Origin: Fuscibacter oryzae
GTDB lineage: Bacteria; Pseudomonadota; Alphaproteobacteria; Rhodobacterales; Rhodobacteraceae
Length of the DNA stretch: 60,477 nt
Direction of reading: 5' to 3'
NCBI RefSeq assembly: GCF_016765795.1
Contig: NZ_JAESVP010000014.1
Location: forward strand, 1 to 60,477
This document shows, in pieces, positions 44,348-53,029 of the stretch. Positions within the stretch are counted from its first letter, which is position 1, and each line of letters begins with the position of its first letter. The notes below the pieces were generated by a model. That model was not told the DNA's origin. It made no database searches and worked only from the letters and a program-made list of their open reading frames with translations. The position numbers and the translations under genes were made by a program.

Positions 44348-46320
44348 GCGTGGCTCTCCTGTGCGGCGGCTTGCTGGCCCCGGGCGTGCAGGCGGCGGAA
44401 CAGGGCGGCGGCCCCGGCAACGGCGGTGGCCTGTGCGGCGGCGGGGCTGGTTTCGGTGTCATCCTGATCGGCCAGCGGGCCGGGAACGGCCTCGGCCATC
44501 AGATCGGGGGCCGTTTCTGGCACCGGGGTGAACAGGTTGTTCTGCCACAGTGGCCGCACGTTTGACCCCGGCAGGCTGCGGCCCGGCTCGGCAGGCACCG
44601 GGCGCACCTTTTGCAGCACCTCATCGCGCGCGCCATAGCGGGCCACGGCCCCTTGCGCCAGCACCAGCACCTTGTCGGCCGAGGACAGAACGGCGGCGCG
44701 GTGGGTCATCAGGATCACGGTCGCCCCGCGTGCCTTGAGCCCGGCAATCACCGACAGCAAGGCCGCATCACCATGGCTGTCAAGGTTCGAGTTCGGCTCG
44801 TCCAGCACCACGATTGTCGGCTGGCCATAGATGGCGCGGGCAAGGCCAAGGCGCTGCATCTGCCCGCCCGACAGCGGCTGCAAACCGCCGCCCAGCCGGG
44901 TGGAATAACCTTCGGGCAGGGCAAGGATCATGTCATGAACGCCAGCGGCCTTTGCCGCCTCGATCACCGCCTCATCCGTGGCATCGGGGGTAAAACGGCT
45001 GATGTTGTCGCGCACCGTGCCGGGCAGCATGTCGACCATCTGCGGCAGATAGCCAATGTGGCGGCCCAGCTCGACCGGATCCCAGTGGCTGCGCAGGGCA
45101 CCATCCAACCGTATCTCGCCAACTTCGCTGGTCCAGGCGCCGACCAGAATGCGCGCCAGCGTCGATTTGCCGGCCGCACTGTCGCCGATCACACCCAGGC
45201 ATTCGCCGGGTTCCAGATCAAAGCTCACTTGCGTCAGGATGCGCTTGCGGTCGGCCCCGGCCACGGGCGGGCCAAGGCGGGTCAGGGCTTTCACCTCGAT
45301 CCGCCCGGTGGGGGCAGGCAGGCGCAGGGCGCGCGGGGTGGCGGTTTCACGGTCGAAGAATTCGGTCAGGCGGCGATGGGCAACGGCAGCGCGCGAGATG
45401 GCCCGCCACTGACCGATGATCTGGTCCACCGGGGCCAAAGCCCGCCCCGACAGGATCGAAGTAGCAATGATCATGCCCGCCGACATCTGATGGCCCAAGA
45501 CCAGCCAAGCGCCCAGCGTCAGCATCGCCGATTGCAGGAAATTGCGGAATGCCTTGGAGAAGGAAGAGGTCGCCTCGGTCACATCGGTGCCCTGCTGATT
45601 GGCGGCAAGGCTGGCGCCCTGCAATTCACGCCAGCGCGCGGTCACATCGGCCTGCATGCCCATCGCCTCGATCAGCTCGGCCTGACGCTGGCCCTGATCG
45701 GCAAAGCCGCGCGCCTGCGCATCGCCCGCCATGGCCCGGTCGGCAGACCCCCGCGTCATCCAGTGATTGACCAGCGCCACGACAATGGCAACGCCCGCGC
45801 CCCCCAGCGTCAGAAGGCCCAAGAGCGGATGGATCAGCCACAGGATCAGCACATAAAGCGGCATCCACGGCAGATCGAACAACCCGCCGATGGCCGGGCC
45901 GGAAAGGAACCCGCGCAAAATCTCGAGGTCGCGCATCGGCTGGGCCTGGCCCTGCCCGCCTTGCAGCCCCGATTTCAGCCAGGCGCGAAAGGCCACCGGG
46001 GCCACTGCCCCTTCCAGCCGCATCGCCGCGCGCGACAGGATGCGCGCGCGCAGGAATTCGTAAAGGCCGTAAAAGGCGTAAGCCAGCGTCACGATGACGA
46101 ACAGGCCCTGCAAGGTGGCGACCGACCCCGAAGACAGCACCCGGTCATAGACCTGCAGCATGTAGAGAGAGCCGGTCAGCATCAGAAGGCTGATCAGCGC
46201 GCTGAAGAACCCCGCCGCCATGACCGGGGGGCGCATCCCGCGCAGGGCGCTGCGATAGGCGTTCAGCTCTGGCTGGCTGGCGGCGGAGGGGGCGGGTGCC
46301 TTGCCTTCAGTCACGGCCAT
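44344..46320 (-). CDS. Type I secretion ABC transporter (PrtD/PrsD family)
   Basis: A 658-residue exporter half-transporter. A six-helix membrane domain spans about 30-310, followed by an ATPase with GDSAAGKSTLA (Walker A, near 380), signature LSGGQMQRLGLARA (near 482) and IVVLDEPNSNLD (Walker B). There is no C39 peptidase domain, which fits protein rather than peptide export. The C-terminal 65 residues are an unusual Ala-rich extension. AAGGAACG precedes the ATG. PrsDE systems in rhizobia secrete EPS glycanases; the signal-less beta-helix protein at 53 kb is a candidate substrate here. Confidence 0.93.
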   Translation of the reverse strand: MAVTEGKAPAPSAASQPELNAYRSALRGMRPPVMAAGFFSALISLLMLTGSLYMLQVYDRVLSSGSVATLQGLFVIVTLAYAFYGLYEFLRARILSRAAMRLEGAVAPVAFRAWLKSGLQGGQGQAQPMRDLEILRGFLSGPAIGGLFDLPWMPLYVLILWLIHPLLGLLTLGGAGVAIVVALVNHWMTRGSADRAMAGDAQARGFADQGQRQAELIEAMGMQADVTARWRELQGASLAANQQGTDVTEATSSFSKAFRNFLQSAMLTLGAWLVLGHQMSAGMIIATSILSGRALAPVDQIIGQWRAISRAAVAHRRLTEFFDRETATPRALRLPAPTGRIEVKALTRLGPPVAGADRKRILTQVSFDLEPGECLGVIGDSAAGKSTLARILVGAWTSEVGEIRLDGALRSHWDPVELGRHIGYLPQMVDMLPGTVRDNISRFTPDATDEAVIEAAKAAGVHDMILALPEGYSTRLGGGLQPLSGGQMQRLGLARAIYGQPTIVVLDEPNSNLDSHGDAALLSVIAGLKARGATVILMTHRAAVLSSADKVLVLAQGAVARYGARDEVLQKVRPVPAEPGRSLPGSNVRPLWQNNLFTPVPETAPDLMAEAVPGPLADQDDTETSPAAAQATAVAGAAALFRRLHARGQQAAAQESHA

Positions 46321-46438
46321 CTGACGTTCCTTTCTGCGGTCGGGTGCTGCCCACAAGCTGCGGTGCAGCATCCCCATTGCGCCCCAGGGCTTTCCCTAGG
46401 ATATTCAGGGCAAGGGACCTCCCGATCAGGGCAAATTG

Positions 46439-47413
46439 ATGACCAATTCCGTTCAGTCCAGTGACCAGTTGCCCGAGGTTTCGGTGATTGTTGTCAGTTT
46501 CAATACGCGAGAGATGACGCTGGACTGCCTGCGGTCTATCGCGGAACAGACGAAATCGGCGCATGAGGTCCTCCTGATCGACAACGCCTCGGGGGATGGA
46601 ACGGCGGCGGCGGTGGCGGCGGAATTTCCCGGCGTGCGGCTGATGGCCGAGGCCGAAAACCACGGCTTTGCCCGCGCCAACAACCTCGCGGCCAAGGGCG
46701 CGCGGGGGGAATATATCCTGCTTTTGAACCCCGATACCGTGGTGCTGGACGGCGCGATTGACCAGTTGCTGGCCTTTGCCAAGCGAGAGCCACAGGCGAA
46801 AATATGGGGCGGGCGCACGCTTTACGGCGATGGCAGCCTGAACCCGACCTCTTGCTGGGGCAAGATGACATTGTGGAGCGTGTTTTGCACCACAACCGGC
46901 CTTAGCAGCATCTTGCAGCAGAGCCGCCTCTTCAACCCCGAAGGCTATGGCAACTGGCAGCGCGACAGCGCGCGCGCTGTTGATATCGTCACCGGGGCAT
47001 TCCTGCTGATGAAGCGCGATCTGTGGAACCACCTGGGTGGGTTCGACCTCAGCTATGTGATGTATGGCGAGGAGGCGGATCTTTGCCTGCGCGCCTGCGC
47101 CATTGGTGCGCGCCCGATGATCACGCCCGAAGCCACGATCATCCATTATGTCGGGGCCTCGCAACAACTGCGCGGCTCCAAGCTGGTGATGCTGTTGAAG
47201 GCCAAGATCCGCCTTATCCGGGACCACTTTCCTGGCTGGCAAAAGCCGCCCGCCATGTGGATGTTCCGCCTTTGGCCGCTGATGCGGCTGTGGGGGACCA
47301 AGGCACGGGCGCGGCTGAAAGGCAGCAGCGCCACCCGGCAAGACAACATCCTGAAGCTGAAAGAGGTCTGGTCGCGCCGGGCCGAATGGTGGAACGGCTG
47401 GGCGGATATCTGA
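46439..47413 (+). CDS. Glycosyltransferase family 2 (rhamnosyltransferase-like)
   Basis: A 324-residue GT-A enzyme: VSVIVVSFNTREMTLDCL, LLIDNASGDGT, LLLNPDTVVL as the metal site, and VTGAFLLMKRDLW followed by GGFDLSYVMYGEEADLCLR, a pattern of dTDP-rhamnosyl-type GT2 proteins. The donor sugar cannot be fixed. The ATG at 46439 is preferred over an adjacent TTG. It begins a plus-strand run of three transferases and diverges from the exporter. Confidence 0.9.
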   Translation: MTNSVQSSDQLPEVSVIVVSFNTREMTLDCLRSIAEQTKSAHEVLLIDNASGDGTAAAVAAEFPGVRLMAEAENHGFARANNLAAKGARGEYILLLNPDTVVLDGAIDQLLAFAKREPQAKIWGGRTLYGDGSLNPTSCWGKMTLWSVFCTTTGLSSILQQSRLFNPEGYGNWQRDSARAVDIVTGAFLLMKRDLWNHLGGFDLSYVMYGEEADLCLRACAIGARPMITPEATIIHYVGASQQLRGSKLVMLLKAKIRLIRDHFPGWQKPPAMWMFRLWPLMRLWGTKARARLKGSSATRQDNILKLKEVWSRRAEWWNGWADI

Positions 47414-48277
47414 ATGACCAATACTCCCCGCGTTTCCATCATCCTGCCCGCCTATAACCGAGAGACGCTGGTGGCGCGCGCCATCGACAGCGTGCTGGCC
47501 CAGACCTATGGCGATTTCGAGCTGATCATCGTCGATGACGCCTCGAAGGACGGCACGCGTGCGGTGCTGGAAACCTATCGCGACCACCCCAAGGTGCGGC
47601 TGATCCTGTCGGATGTGAACCGCGGTGGTTCGGGCGCGCGCAATCTGGGGATCGAGGCGGCAAAAGGTGAATTGATCGCCTTTCAGGACAGCGACGATGT
47701 CTGGCTGCCCCATAAACTGGCAGCCCAGGTGGCCGCGCTGGATGCCAACCCGCAGGCGGGCCTGTGCTATTGCGGGTCGCTGTTTTTCAGCCAAAAGCGC
47801 ACCCATTACATCCCCGAGAGGGCTTCGGCCCGGTTTGAGGGCGACATGTCGGCCGAGATTCTGCGGCGCAACACGACCAGCACGCAGGTGTTGGTCATCC
47901 GCCGCACGGTGCTGGACTCGGCAGGCCATTTCGATGCCACGCTGAAGCGGTTTCAGGACTGGGATCTGATGATCCGGGTGGCACAAGAAACCGAGTTTGT
48001 CTTTCTGCCTGAACCGATGGCGGTGATCTTTGCCACCGCCGGAAACATCTCGTCCTTCGTGGAAAACGACGCCATCGCGCGGGCGCGGATTCTGGAAAAA
48101 TATGCCGACATCTTCGCAAGGAACCCCGATCATGCCGCGCGCAATCACTATATCACCGGGCGCGTGTGGCAAAAGCTGAAGAAACAGGCAGCGGCGCGCG
48201 TCCATCTGCGCGCGGCGCTGGCGCTGCGGAAGAACCCGAAAGCCGCGCTGAGTTTTCTGCGCAGCCTGCTTTCCTGA
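47414..48277 (+). CDS. Glycosyltransferase family 2
   Basis: A 287-residue GT-A enzyme: VSIILPAYNRETLVARAIDS, LIIVDDASKDGT, and metal-binding FQDSDDVWLP. The ATG abuts the previous stop codon, so it is translationally coupled. The C-terminal 40 residues are helical and basic (KKQAAARVHLRAALALRKNP). Confidence 0.92.
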   Translation: MTNTPRVSIILPAYNRETLVARAIDSVLAQTYGDFELIIVDDASKDGTRAVLETYRDHPKVRLILSDVNRGGSGARNLGIEAAKGELIAFQDSDDVWLPHKLAAQVAALDANPQAGLCYCGSLFFSQKRTHYIPERASARFEGDMSAEILRRNTTSTQVLVIRRTVLDSAGHFDATLKRFQDWDLMIRVAQETEFVFLPEPMAVIFATAGNISSFVENDAIARARILEKYADIFARNPDHAARNHYITGRVWQKLKKQAAARVHLRAALALRKNPKAALSFLRSLLS

Positions 48278-48320
48278 GGCCAAAACCCGGGGATCATTGG
48301 CAAAAATGCCGGGGCATATC

Positions 48321-49127
48321 ATGGATTGCAGTCTCTATTTCGTCATACCGATCCGGCACCACGCCACGATCCGCGACTGGGACGTGGTGCAGCGCAACCT
48401 GAGCCAGACGCTGGCCTCGATTTCGGCCCAGACGACAGCAAACTGGGAATGCCGGCTGGTGGCCAGCCATGGTTCGGTCCTGCCACCCTTGCCACCACGC
48501 TGCGTGGCCCGCTTCATCGACCTGCCGGCCCCGGTCTTGCCCGATCGTCGGACCGACCCCGAGGCCTATTTCGACGAAATCCGCCGCGATAAGGGCTTAC
48601 GCATCCATGAAGGGGTCCGGGATGTCCCGCCTGAGGCCTTTGTGATGCCGGTCGATTACGACGATTTCGTCAGCAACCGGCTGGCCGAATTCGTCTTGCG
48701 CAACCGGGCGGCGGCGGGCTGGTATTTTCCGCAAGGCTATCTGCATTCCGGGGGTCGCTGGGTCTATCTGACCCACCGGCTGCACAAAACCTGCGGCACC
48801 TCTCACATGATCCGGCGCGGGGTGCTTGGCGCGTTCAAAACCCCCGAGGGGACCCCCGATATTCCCGCCATCAAGCGGCGGCTGGGAAGCCATCTGTTCA
48901 ACCTGCCCGATCTGGCGAAGACCAGAAATGCGCTGGCCCCCCTGCCCTTTCCCGGTGCAGTCTACCGGATCGGCGATCCGCAATCGGCCATCGGCACCGG
49001 GGCGGGCATCTTTGCCACAATGACCCCACCCGCCCATCTGCTGCACCACCCGATCAATGGCCTGCGCCGCGTTGCGCGCTATCGCCCGCTGACTGCGAAA
49101 ATCCGCCAGGAATTTTCGCTGCTCTAA
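48321..49127 (+). CDS. Putative glycosyltransferase (divergent GT-A-like)
   Basis: A 268-residue protein beginning CSLYFVIPIRHHATIRDW, with an acidic metal-binding-like motif VDYDDFVSN. The layout resembles putative rhamnosyl transferases of capsule loci, but similarity to classical GT2 is weak. GGGG precedes the ATG at 48321; an earlier ATG at 48297 is in frame. It ends 6 bp before the opposing SGNH-fibre gene. Confidence 0.65.
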   Translation: MDCSLYFVIPIRHHATIRDWDVVQRNLSQTLASISAQTTANWECRLVASHGSVLPPLPPRCVARFIDLPAPVLPDRRTDPEAYFDEIRRDKGLRIHEGVRDVPPEAFVMPVDYDDFVSNRLAEFVLRNRAAAGWYFPQGYLHSGGRWVYLTHRLHKTCGTSHMIRRGVLGAFKTPEGTPDIPAIKRRLGSHLFNLPDLAKTRNALAPLPFPGAVYRIGDPQSAIGTGAGIFATMTPPAHLLHHPINGLRRVARYRPLTAKIRQEFSLL

Positions 49128-49133
49128 GCCGCC

Positions 49134-50996
49134 TTACGCCCCCAGCCGGCCCACCCTTATGCCGGTGTAGGGTGCCCCATTGGCCGAGGTCCAGGCCGTG
49201 GTGCCCGCCCCGATCCGCAGGCCAAGCCCGGTGCCCGTGGTGCCAAGCCCGCTGTCGGGTTCGGTCGTCGTCAGCACCAGCACATCGTTGCGGTAAAGCC
49301 GCTGGATGCCGGTTTCCACCTCGAACCGCATGGTGGGCAGGGCGCCCACGCTTTCGGCAAAGGTATAGGTGCCCAGAACCGTCGCCGTGCCCGCCACATA
49401 TTTCAGAATCCGCCAGGCCGAACCGTTATAGCCCGCCGCCAGAAAGGTCAGATCAGCCGAGGAGGCCCGCGCCACCCCATAGCTGGTCAGTTGCGCATTG
49501 TTGGTCAGAACCTTGTAATCCAGTTCGACAAACACCCCCGCCCCCAGCGCCTGATTGGCCAAGGTCGCCACGCAGAACTGGCTGGTCGTCCCCGGCCCGC
49601 GCAGTGCCACGGAATCCGAGGTGATGGCAGCATTTCCGGTGCTGCTGGCGTGGCGCACCCAGGTGCCCAGCGTTGGCACCAGCGCCTCGACCAATGTGCC
49701 CGCCACCTTGCCGGTGAACGTGTCCTGCCCTGTCACCGTGCGGGCGGGGGGCGCCGTATCGCTGACCGTGACCGGTGTGGCCCAAAAGCTCCATGGCCCT
49801 GCTCCATCGGCGAAATTCGCCCGGATACGGCCAACATAGACCCCCGCCGCCAGCCCGGTAAAGCTGTTGGTCGTGCCGCTGACCGTGGCGGTCTGGGCAA
49901 AGCCATAGCTGCCCGAAAGCCCCGCCTCGACGGTATAGCTGATGGCCCCTGCCACGGCGGTCCAGCCCAGCGACAGGGTTTGCAGGCTGGGCGCGCTGGC
50001 CGCCCCAACAGTCACCGCCGCGCGTGCATTCACCTGCGCGGCGGTCAGGAAGGCATGGGCAATCACCTGATGGCCCGCGTCGTTGCAATGCAATCCGTCC
50101 GCGCTCATCAGGGCCACGCCGCCCAGATCGCGCAACTTGCCATAGACATCAGCATAGGCCACGCCATATTCCGTGGCAATTGCCAAACATTCATTCACAT
50201 AAGCCTCATGGATCGTCCGGTTCGACCCGGTGAAGCCCGCGCTGCCCACTGAATAGGTGCTATCAGGATACCAGTTCGGCGACCCGATCACGATCTCGCC
50301 CCGCGCATAGCCGCCCCGCAGCAGGCCGTTCATCACCTCGCGCATATCCGTCGCAAAACCCGCAAGGTTGAACGTGGCAGGCGCCCCGGTATAGCGCAGG
50401 TCATTGGCCCCATAGAGGATATAAAGCCGGTCCGACCTGTTCGCCCCCAAAAGGTCGGCAACAAACCTGTCGCGCCCATTGCTGGCCAGCGGCACCCCGC
50501 CCGAGGCCAGGCTGTTTTGCAGCACCGTCCCCGCAATGCCCTTGTTGCGAATGGTCCCTGCCCCCATCGCGCCGCCGATCAGGCTCAGCGCATAGGCCGC
50601 CGTGCCTGATGCCCCGTCACCCTCGATTGTCGAGGATCCGAACCCGCTGATCGTGGCCACCGTGGGGCCCGCGGCAACCGTGCCCGACAGAGTGGTGCTG
50701 GCCGTGCCCTCGGTCGTGGTGACCGAGGCTGCAGCGGCAATCGCCCCGGCGCGGGCCACGAAGGTCCGGCTTAGGCCGCTGCCCGCCAGCCCCACTGCCG
50801 TGCCGCCAATGGTCAGCGACAGGCTGGCAAAATCGGTGGGGGCCGGGTTGCCGCCCGCGATCCCCGTGATCGTGACCAGGTCCCCCACCGCAGGTGTCGC
50901 CGGGGTCAGGGTCAGCGTCAGGGTCGGTGGGGAAAGGGGTGCCACCCCCGCCACCGACACCGGCCGCCCAAGGCCGATGCCAAAACCGATCCGCAT
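49134..50996 (-). CDS. Modular SGNH-esterase fibre-like protein (possible head-spike fibre relative)
   Basis: A 620-residue protein with no signal peptide. An N-terminal Gly/Pro-rich segment and a bacterial Ig-like domain (about 22-110) lead into an SGNH hydrolase domain. Its catalytic residues are GSSTIEG (120-126, nucleophile Ser122), NKGIAG, YGANDLR (195-201) and DGLHCND (Asp300/His303). A fibronectin III-like domain (about 330-420) and a C-terminal jelly-roll-type domain (about 430-620) follow. Its ATG overlaps the stop of the small spike-base-like gene by one base. Such architecture fits phage/GTA fibres that bind or deacetylate polysaccharide, but a type I secreted esterase is an equal option. 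Confidence 0.72.
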   Translation of the reverse strand: MRIGFGIGLGRPVSVAGVAPLSPPTLTLTLTPATPAVGDLVTITGIAGGNPAPTDFASLSLTIGGTAVGLAGSGLSRTFVARAGAIAAAASVTTTEGTASTTLSGTVAAGPTVATISGFGSSTIEGDGASGTAAYALSLIGGAMGAGTIRNKGIAGTVLQNSLASGGVPLASNGRDRFVADLLGANRSDRLYILYGANDLRYTGAPATFNLAGFATDMREVMNGLLRGGYARGEIVIGSPNWYPDSTYSVGSAGFTGSNRTIHEAYVNECLAIATEYGVAYADVYGKLRDLGGVALMSADGLHCNDAGHQVIAHAFLTAAQVNARAAVTVGAASAPSLQTLSLGWTAVAGAISYTVEAGLSGSYGFAQTATVSGTTNSFTGLAAGVYVGRIRANFADGAGPWSFWATPVTVSDTAPPARTVTGQDTFTGKVAGTLVEALVPTLGTWVRHASSTGNAAITSDSVALRGPGTTSQFCVATLANQALGAGVFVELDYKVLTNNAQLTSYGVARASSADLTFLAAGYNGSAWRILKYVAGTATVLGTYTFAESVGALPTMRFEVETGIQRLYRNDVLVLTTTEPDSGLGTTGTGLGLRIGAGTTAWTSANGAPYTGIRVGRLGA

Positions 50997-51256
50997 CAGA
51001 CCCAGCCCGTGATGCCGGTGGCCGTGGTGCCGGTGGCATGGATGCGCGTGGCCGACAGCGCATAGGAACCGGCAGGCAGCGCGGCGGTGGTGTTGACCGT
51101 GCCGTCCCGCCCCGTCCAGCGCAAAGTGCCGCCCAGGTTCAGCGTGACCTGCCGCACCGGTTCGGCCAGATCAAGCGTATCGCTGGGGGTGACGGCAAAG
51201 GCGGCAATGGCCGGCGCATTGATGCCGCCGGCGGTGTTCTGGAATCTGTCAGGCAT
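50996..51256 (-). CDS. Small protein resembling the GTA head-spike base protein (Rcc01079-type)
   Basis: An 86-residue protein. The layout MPDRFQNTAGG, then PA--AFAVTPSDT-DLAE--R, a beta-rich middle, and the ending RIHATGTTATGITGWV is the pattern I recall for the spike-base family named after Rcc01079 (GhsA) of Rhodobacter capsulatus GTA and for related phage proteins. AAGGAC precedes the ATG. No capsid, portal or tail gene is on this plasmid, so the spike pair is isolated from any particle. The family call is from memory. Confidence 0.65.
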   Translation of the reverse strand: MPDRFQNTAGGINAPAIAAFAVTPSDTLDLAEPVRQVTLNLGGTLRWTGRDGTVNTTAALPAGSYALSATRIHATGTTATGITGWV

Positions 51257-51365
51257 GGCTGTGTCCTTGTCCGCCGCCCGGATGGGCGATTGGCGGCAAG
51301 GTTAGGGAACAGGGGTAATCGCCCCCCTACCCCAACGCACGCTGCCCCTTGCGACAGCGCAACGC

Positions 51366-52532
51366 CTATTCGGACCAGTCCGGCCCAAGGCGCGGCCCCC
51401 CCTTGGCGCCGGGCTTTTGGGCGGCCAGAAGTTCGCGCAGAAACCCCGTCGCGCCAAGGCCCGGCTTGTCCGGCCCGGTGCCCAGAACCGGCAGGAAATC
51501 TTGCCAGCGGGTGCCAGTGCCAGAGAAGAGGGCGGGAATTTTTGCGCCGCGGCCGTAAAGGTAATTCTGCCTGACCCGCGCATCCTTGGTTTCATCCAGG
51601 ATCTGCTTGGCTATGTTCTCTTCAACACTGGTCCCGGAATTGCTTTGCCGCGCCTTGCCGACCAACCTGATGATGGCTCCGCCATCCCCCACCCCCGGCA
51701 ATAGGGTGTTGTTTCGCACCACCACGTTCTTCTGACCGCCATTGATATAAATGGTGTTGGCCGAACGCGTGTTGATAACATTCTCCTCGATCAGAATATC
51801 CCGATATCCCCCTCCCGCCGGATCTGACACGAAGATGCCCTGTGCTGTCCGCTTCGGAGACCCTGTCGCATGGTCATCGCGCAGAAGGTTCCGGCGGATC
51901 GTGATCCGGGCTGGCGTCTTGCCCTGGGCCCCGAACATCTGGATCAGGTCAGGATGCGTCGGGGGATAAGAGATCACGTCATCAAGAATATTGCCCTCAA
52001 TCAGGCCGTCATGGCTGTCCCCGGTGACGCGCATGACATCCTCCGACACCTTGCCGACCCGGCTTTGCCGGATCTCGAAATCGGCCACACTGTTGAAAAT
52101 CACCCCGAATTGCCCACCCGAAATATCGCAATCCTGAATCCGCAGATGGCTGACATTGCGAAAATACAGCATGTTGTCGGACAGACAGCCACGGATGGCG
52201 ATATTCTTGCTGCTCTCGACGCGGAACTGCTTTTCCAGCCTGATACCTTCGAACTGCAAATTTGAACTGTTCATCAACCGCACCTGCCCGAAAATCGCCT
52301 TGCGCGGAACTTCGGCCCGCAACGTAACGGGGTTTTTGAAACTCCGGTCCCGCAGCACCAGATCGCCATACCGGCCCGGAGCAAGAACAATTGTCCCACC
52401 CTGTATCTCCCGCAAGGCGATGACAAGCTCATCAGCTGTGCTGACACGGTGGTCCTGTGCCCACAGCGGGCTTTGCAGGAGGACAAGAGCAAGGCTGAGG
52501 CATAGGCAGCGAAGAATGGGCAGATGCGACAT
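51366..52532 (-). CDS. Secreted right-handed beta-helix protein (polysaccharide lyase- or epimerase-like)
   Basis: A 388-residue protein with a Sec signal (about 1-25, SPLWA-QD) and a parallel beta-helix of the PL6/NosD type. Landmarks are HPDLIQMFG, QGIFVSDPAGGGYRDILIE and YINGGQKNVVVRNNTLLPG. It is clearly paralogous to the diverging gene at 53 kb. As a periplasmic protein it may cleave or modify the plasmid polymer; the catalytic residues cannot be assigned by eye. The open frame extends upstream to 52787, but the signal peptide fixes the start. It lies 109 bp upstream of the spike-base gene on the same strand. Confidence 0.8.
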   Translation of the reverse strand: MSHLPILRCLCLSLALVLLQSPLWAQDHRVSTADELVIALREIQGGTIVLAPGRYGDLVLRDRSFKNPVTLRAEVPRKAIFGQVRLMNSSNLQFEGIRLEKQFRVESSKNIAIRGCLSDNMLYFRNVSHLRIQDCDISGGQFGVIFNSVADFEIRQSRVGKVSEDVMRVTGDSHDGLIEGNILDDVISYPPTHPDLIQMFGAQGKTPARITIRRNLLRDDHATGSPKRTAQGIFVSDPAGGGYRDILIEENVINTRSANTIYINGGQKNVVVRNNTLLPGVGDGGAIIRLVGKARQSNSGTSVEENIAKQILDETKDARVRQNYLYGRGAKIPALFSGTGTRWQDFLPVLGTGPDKPGLGATGFLRELLAAQKPGAKGGPRLGPDWSE

Positions 52533-53029
52533 CGGGAATATTGACCAGACAAGGGGATGGCAAAAAGTAGCACACCCCGGTTCGATGAGAACTGAAAATC
52601 CCAGAAAGTCGCGTTGGTCAGCCACAATCTGCAAGGTTGGGAAGCATTCGATTCGCCGCGCAACTACAGATTTTGCGCGGATTTTCGCCCAATAGTACCG
52701 CTTCCAATATGATAGAAATACAATGATCCTTTTGCATTTATCTATGCTCTTGCCATCTCCGTAGCCCCGTATGCGTAACGCCAGCAAAGCGTGAAGATAC
52801 GTTATCTTATTGATAAATATAAACTATAATAGAGATCGATAGATTTCCATTCTGGAAGGTCATGCCGCGCGCACGGGTAACGGACTTCTCGGAAATCCAG
52901 ACAAAAATACGGCGTTTTCCGCGCAGTTGAGCGGTTGGCAACCATCGTCCTGCCGCGACAGCGCCTAGAAGATGCGCAACCTCTGCCTGGAAGATGAATT
53001 CCTGCCGCTGCTTACGGGGGTTACCAGCG
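52533..53029. promoter_or_regulatory. Divergent promoter region of the two beta-helix genes
   Basis: AT-rich (especially 52690-52850) and apparently non-coding. It should contain promoters for the two diverging paralogues. I see no strong palindrome or terminator. Confidence 0.45.

Noticed and set aside
46307-48322. A 671-codon minus-strand open frame opposite two glycosyltransferases
   Set aside because: Both plus-strand genes have clear GT2 motifs; the frame is an antisense artefact.
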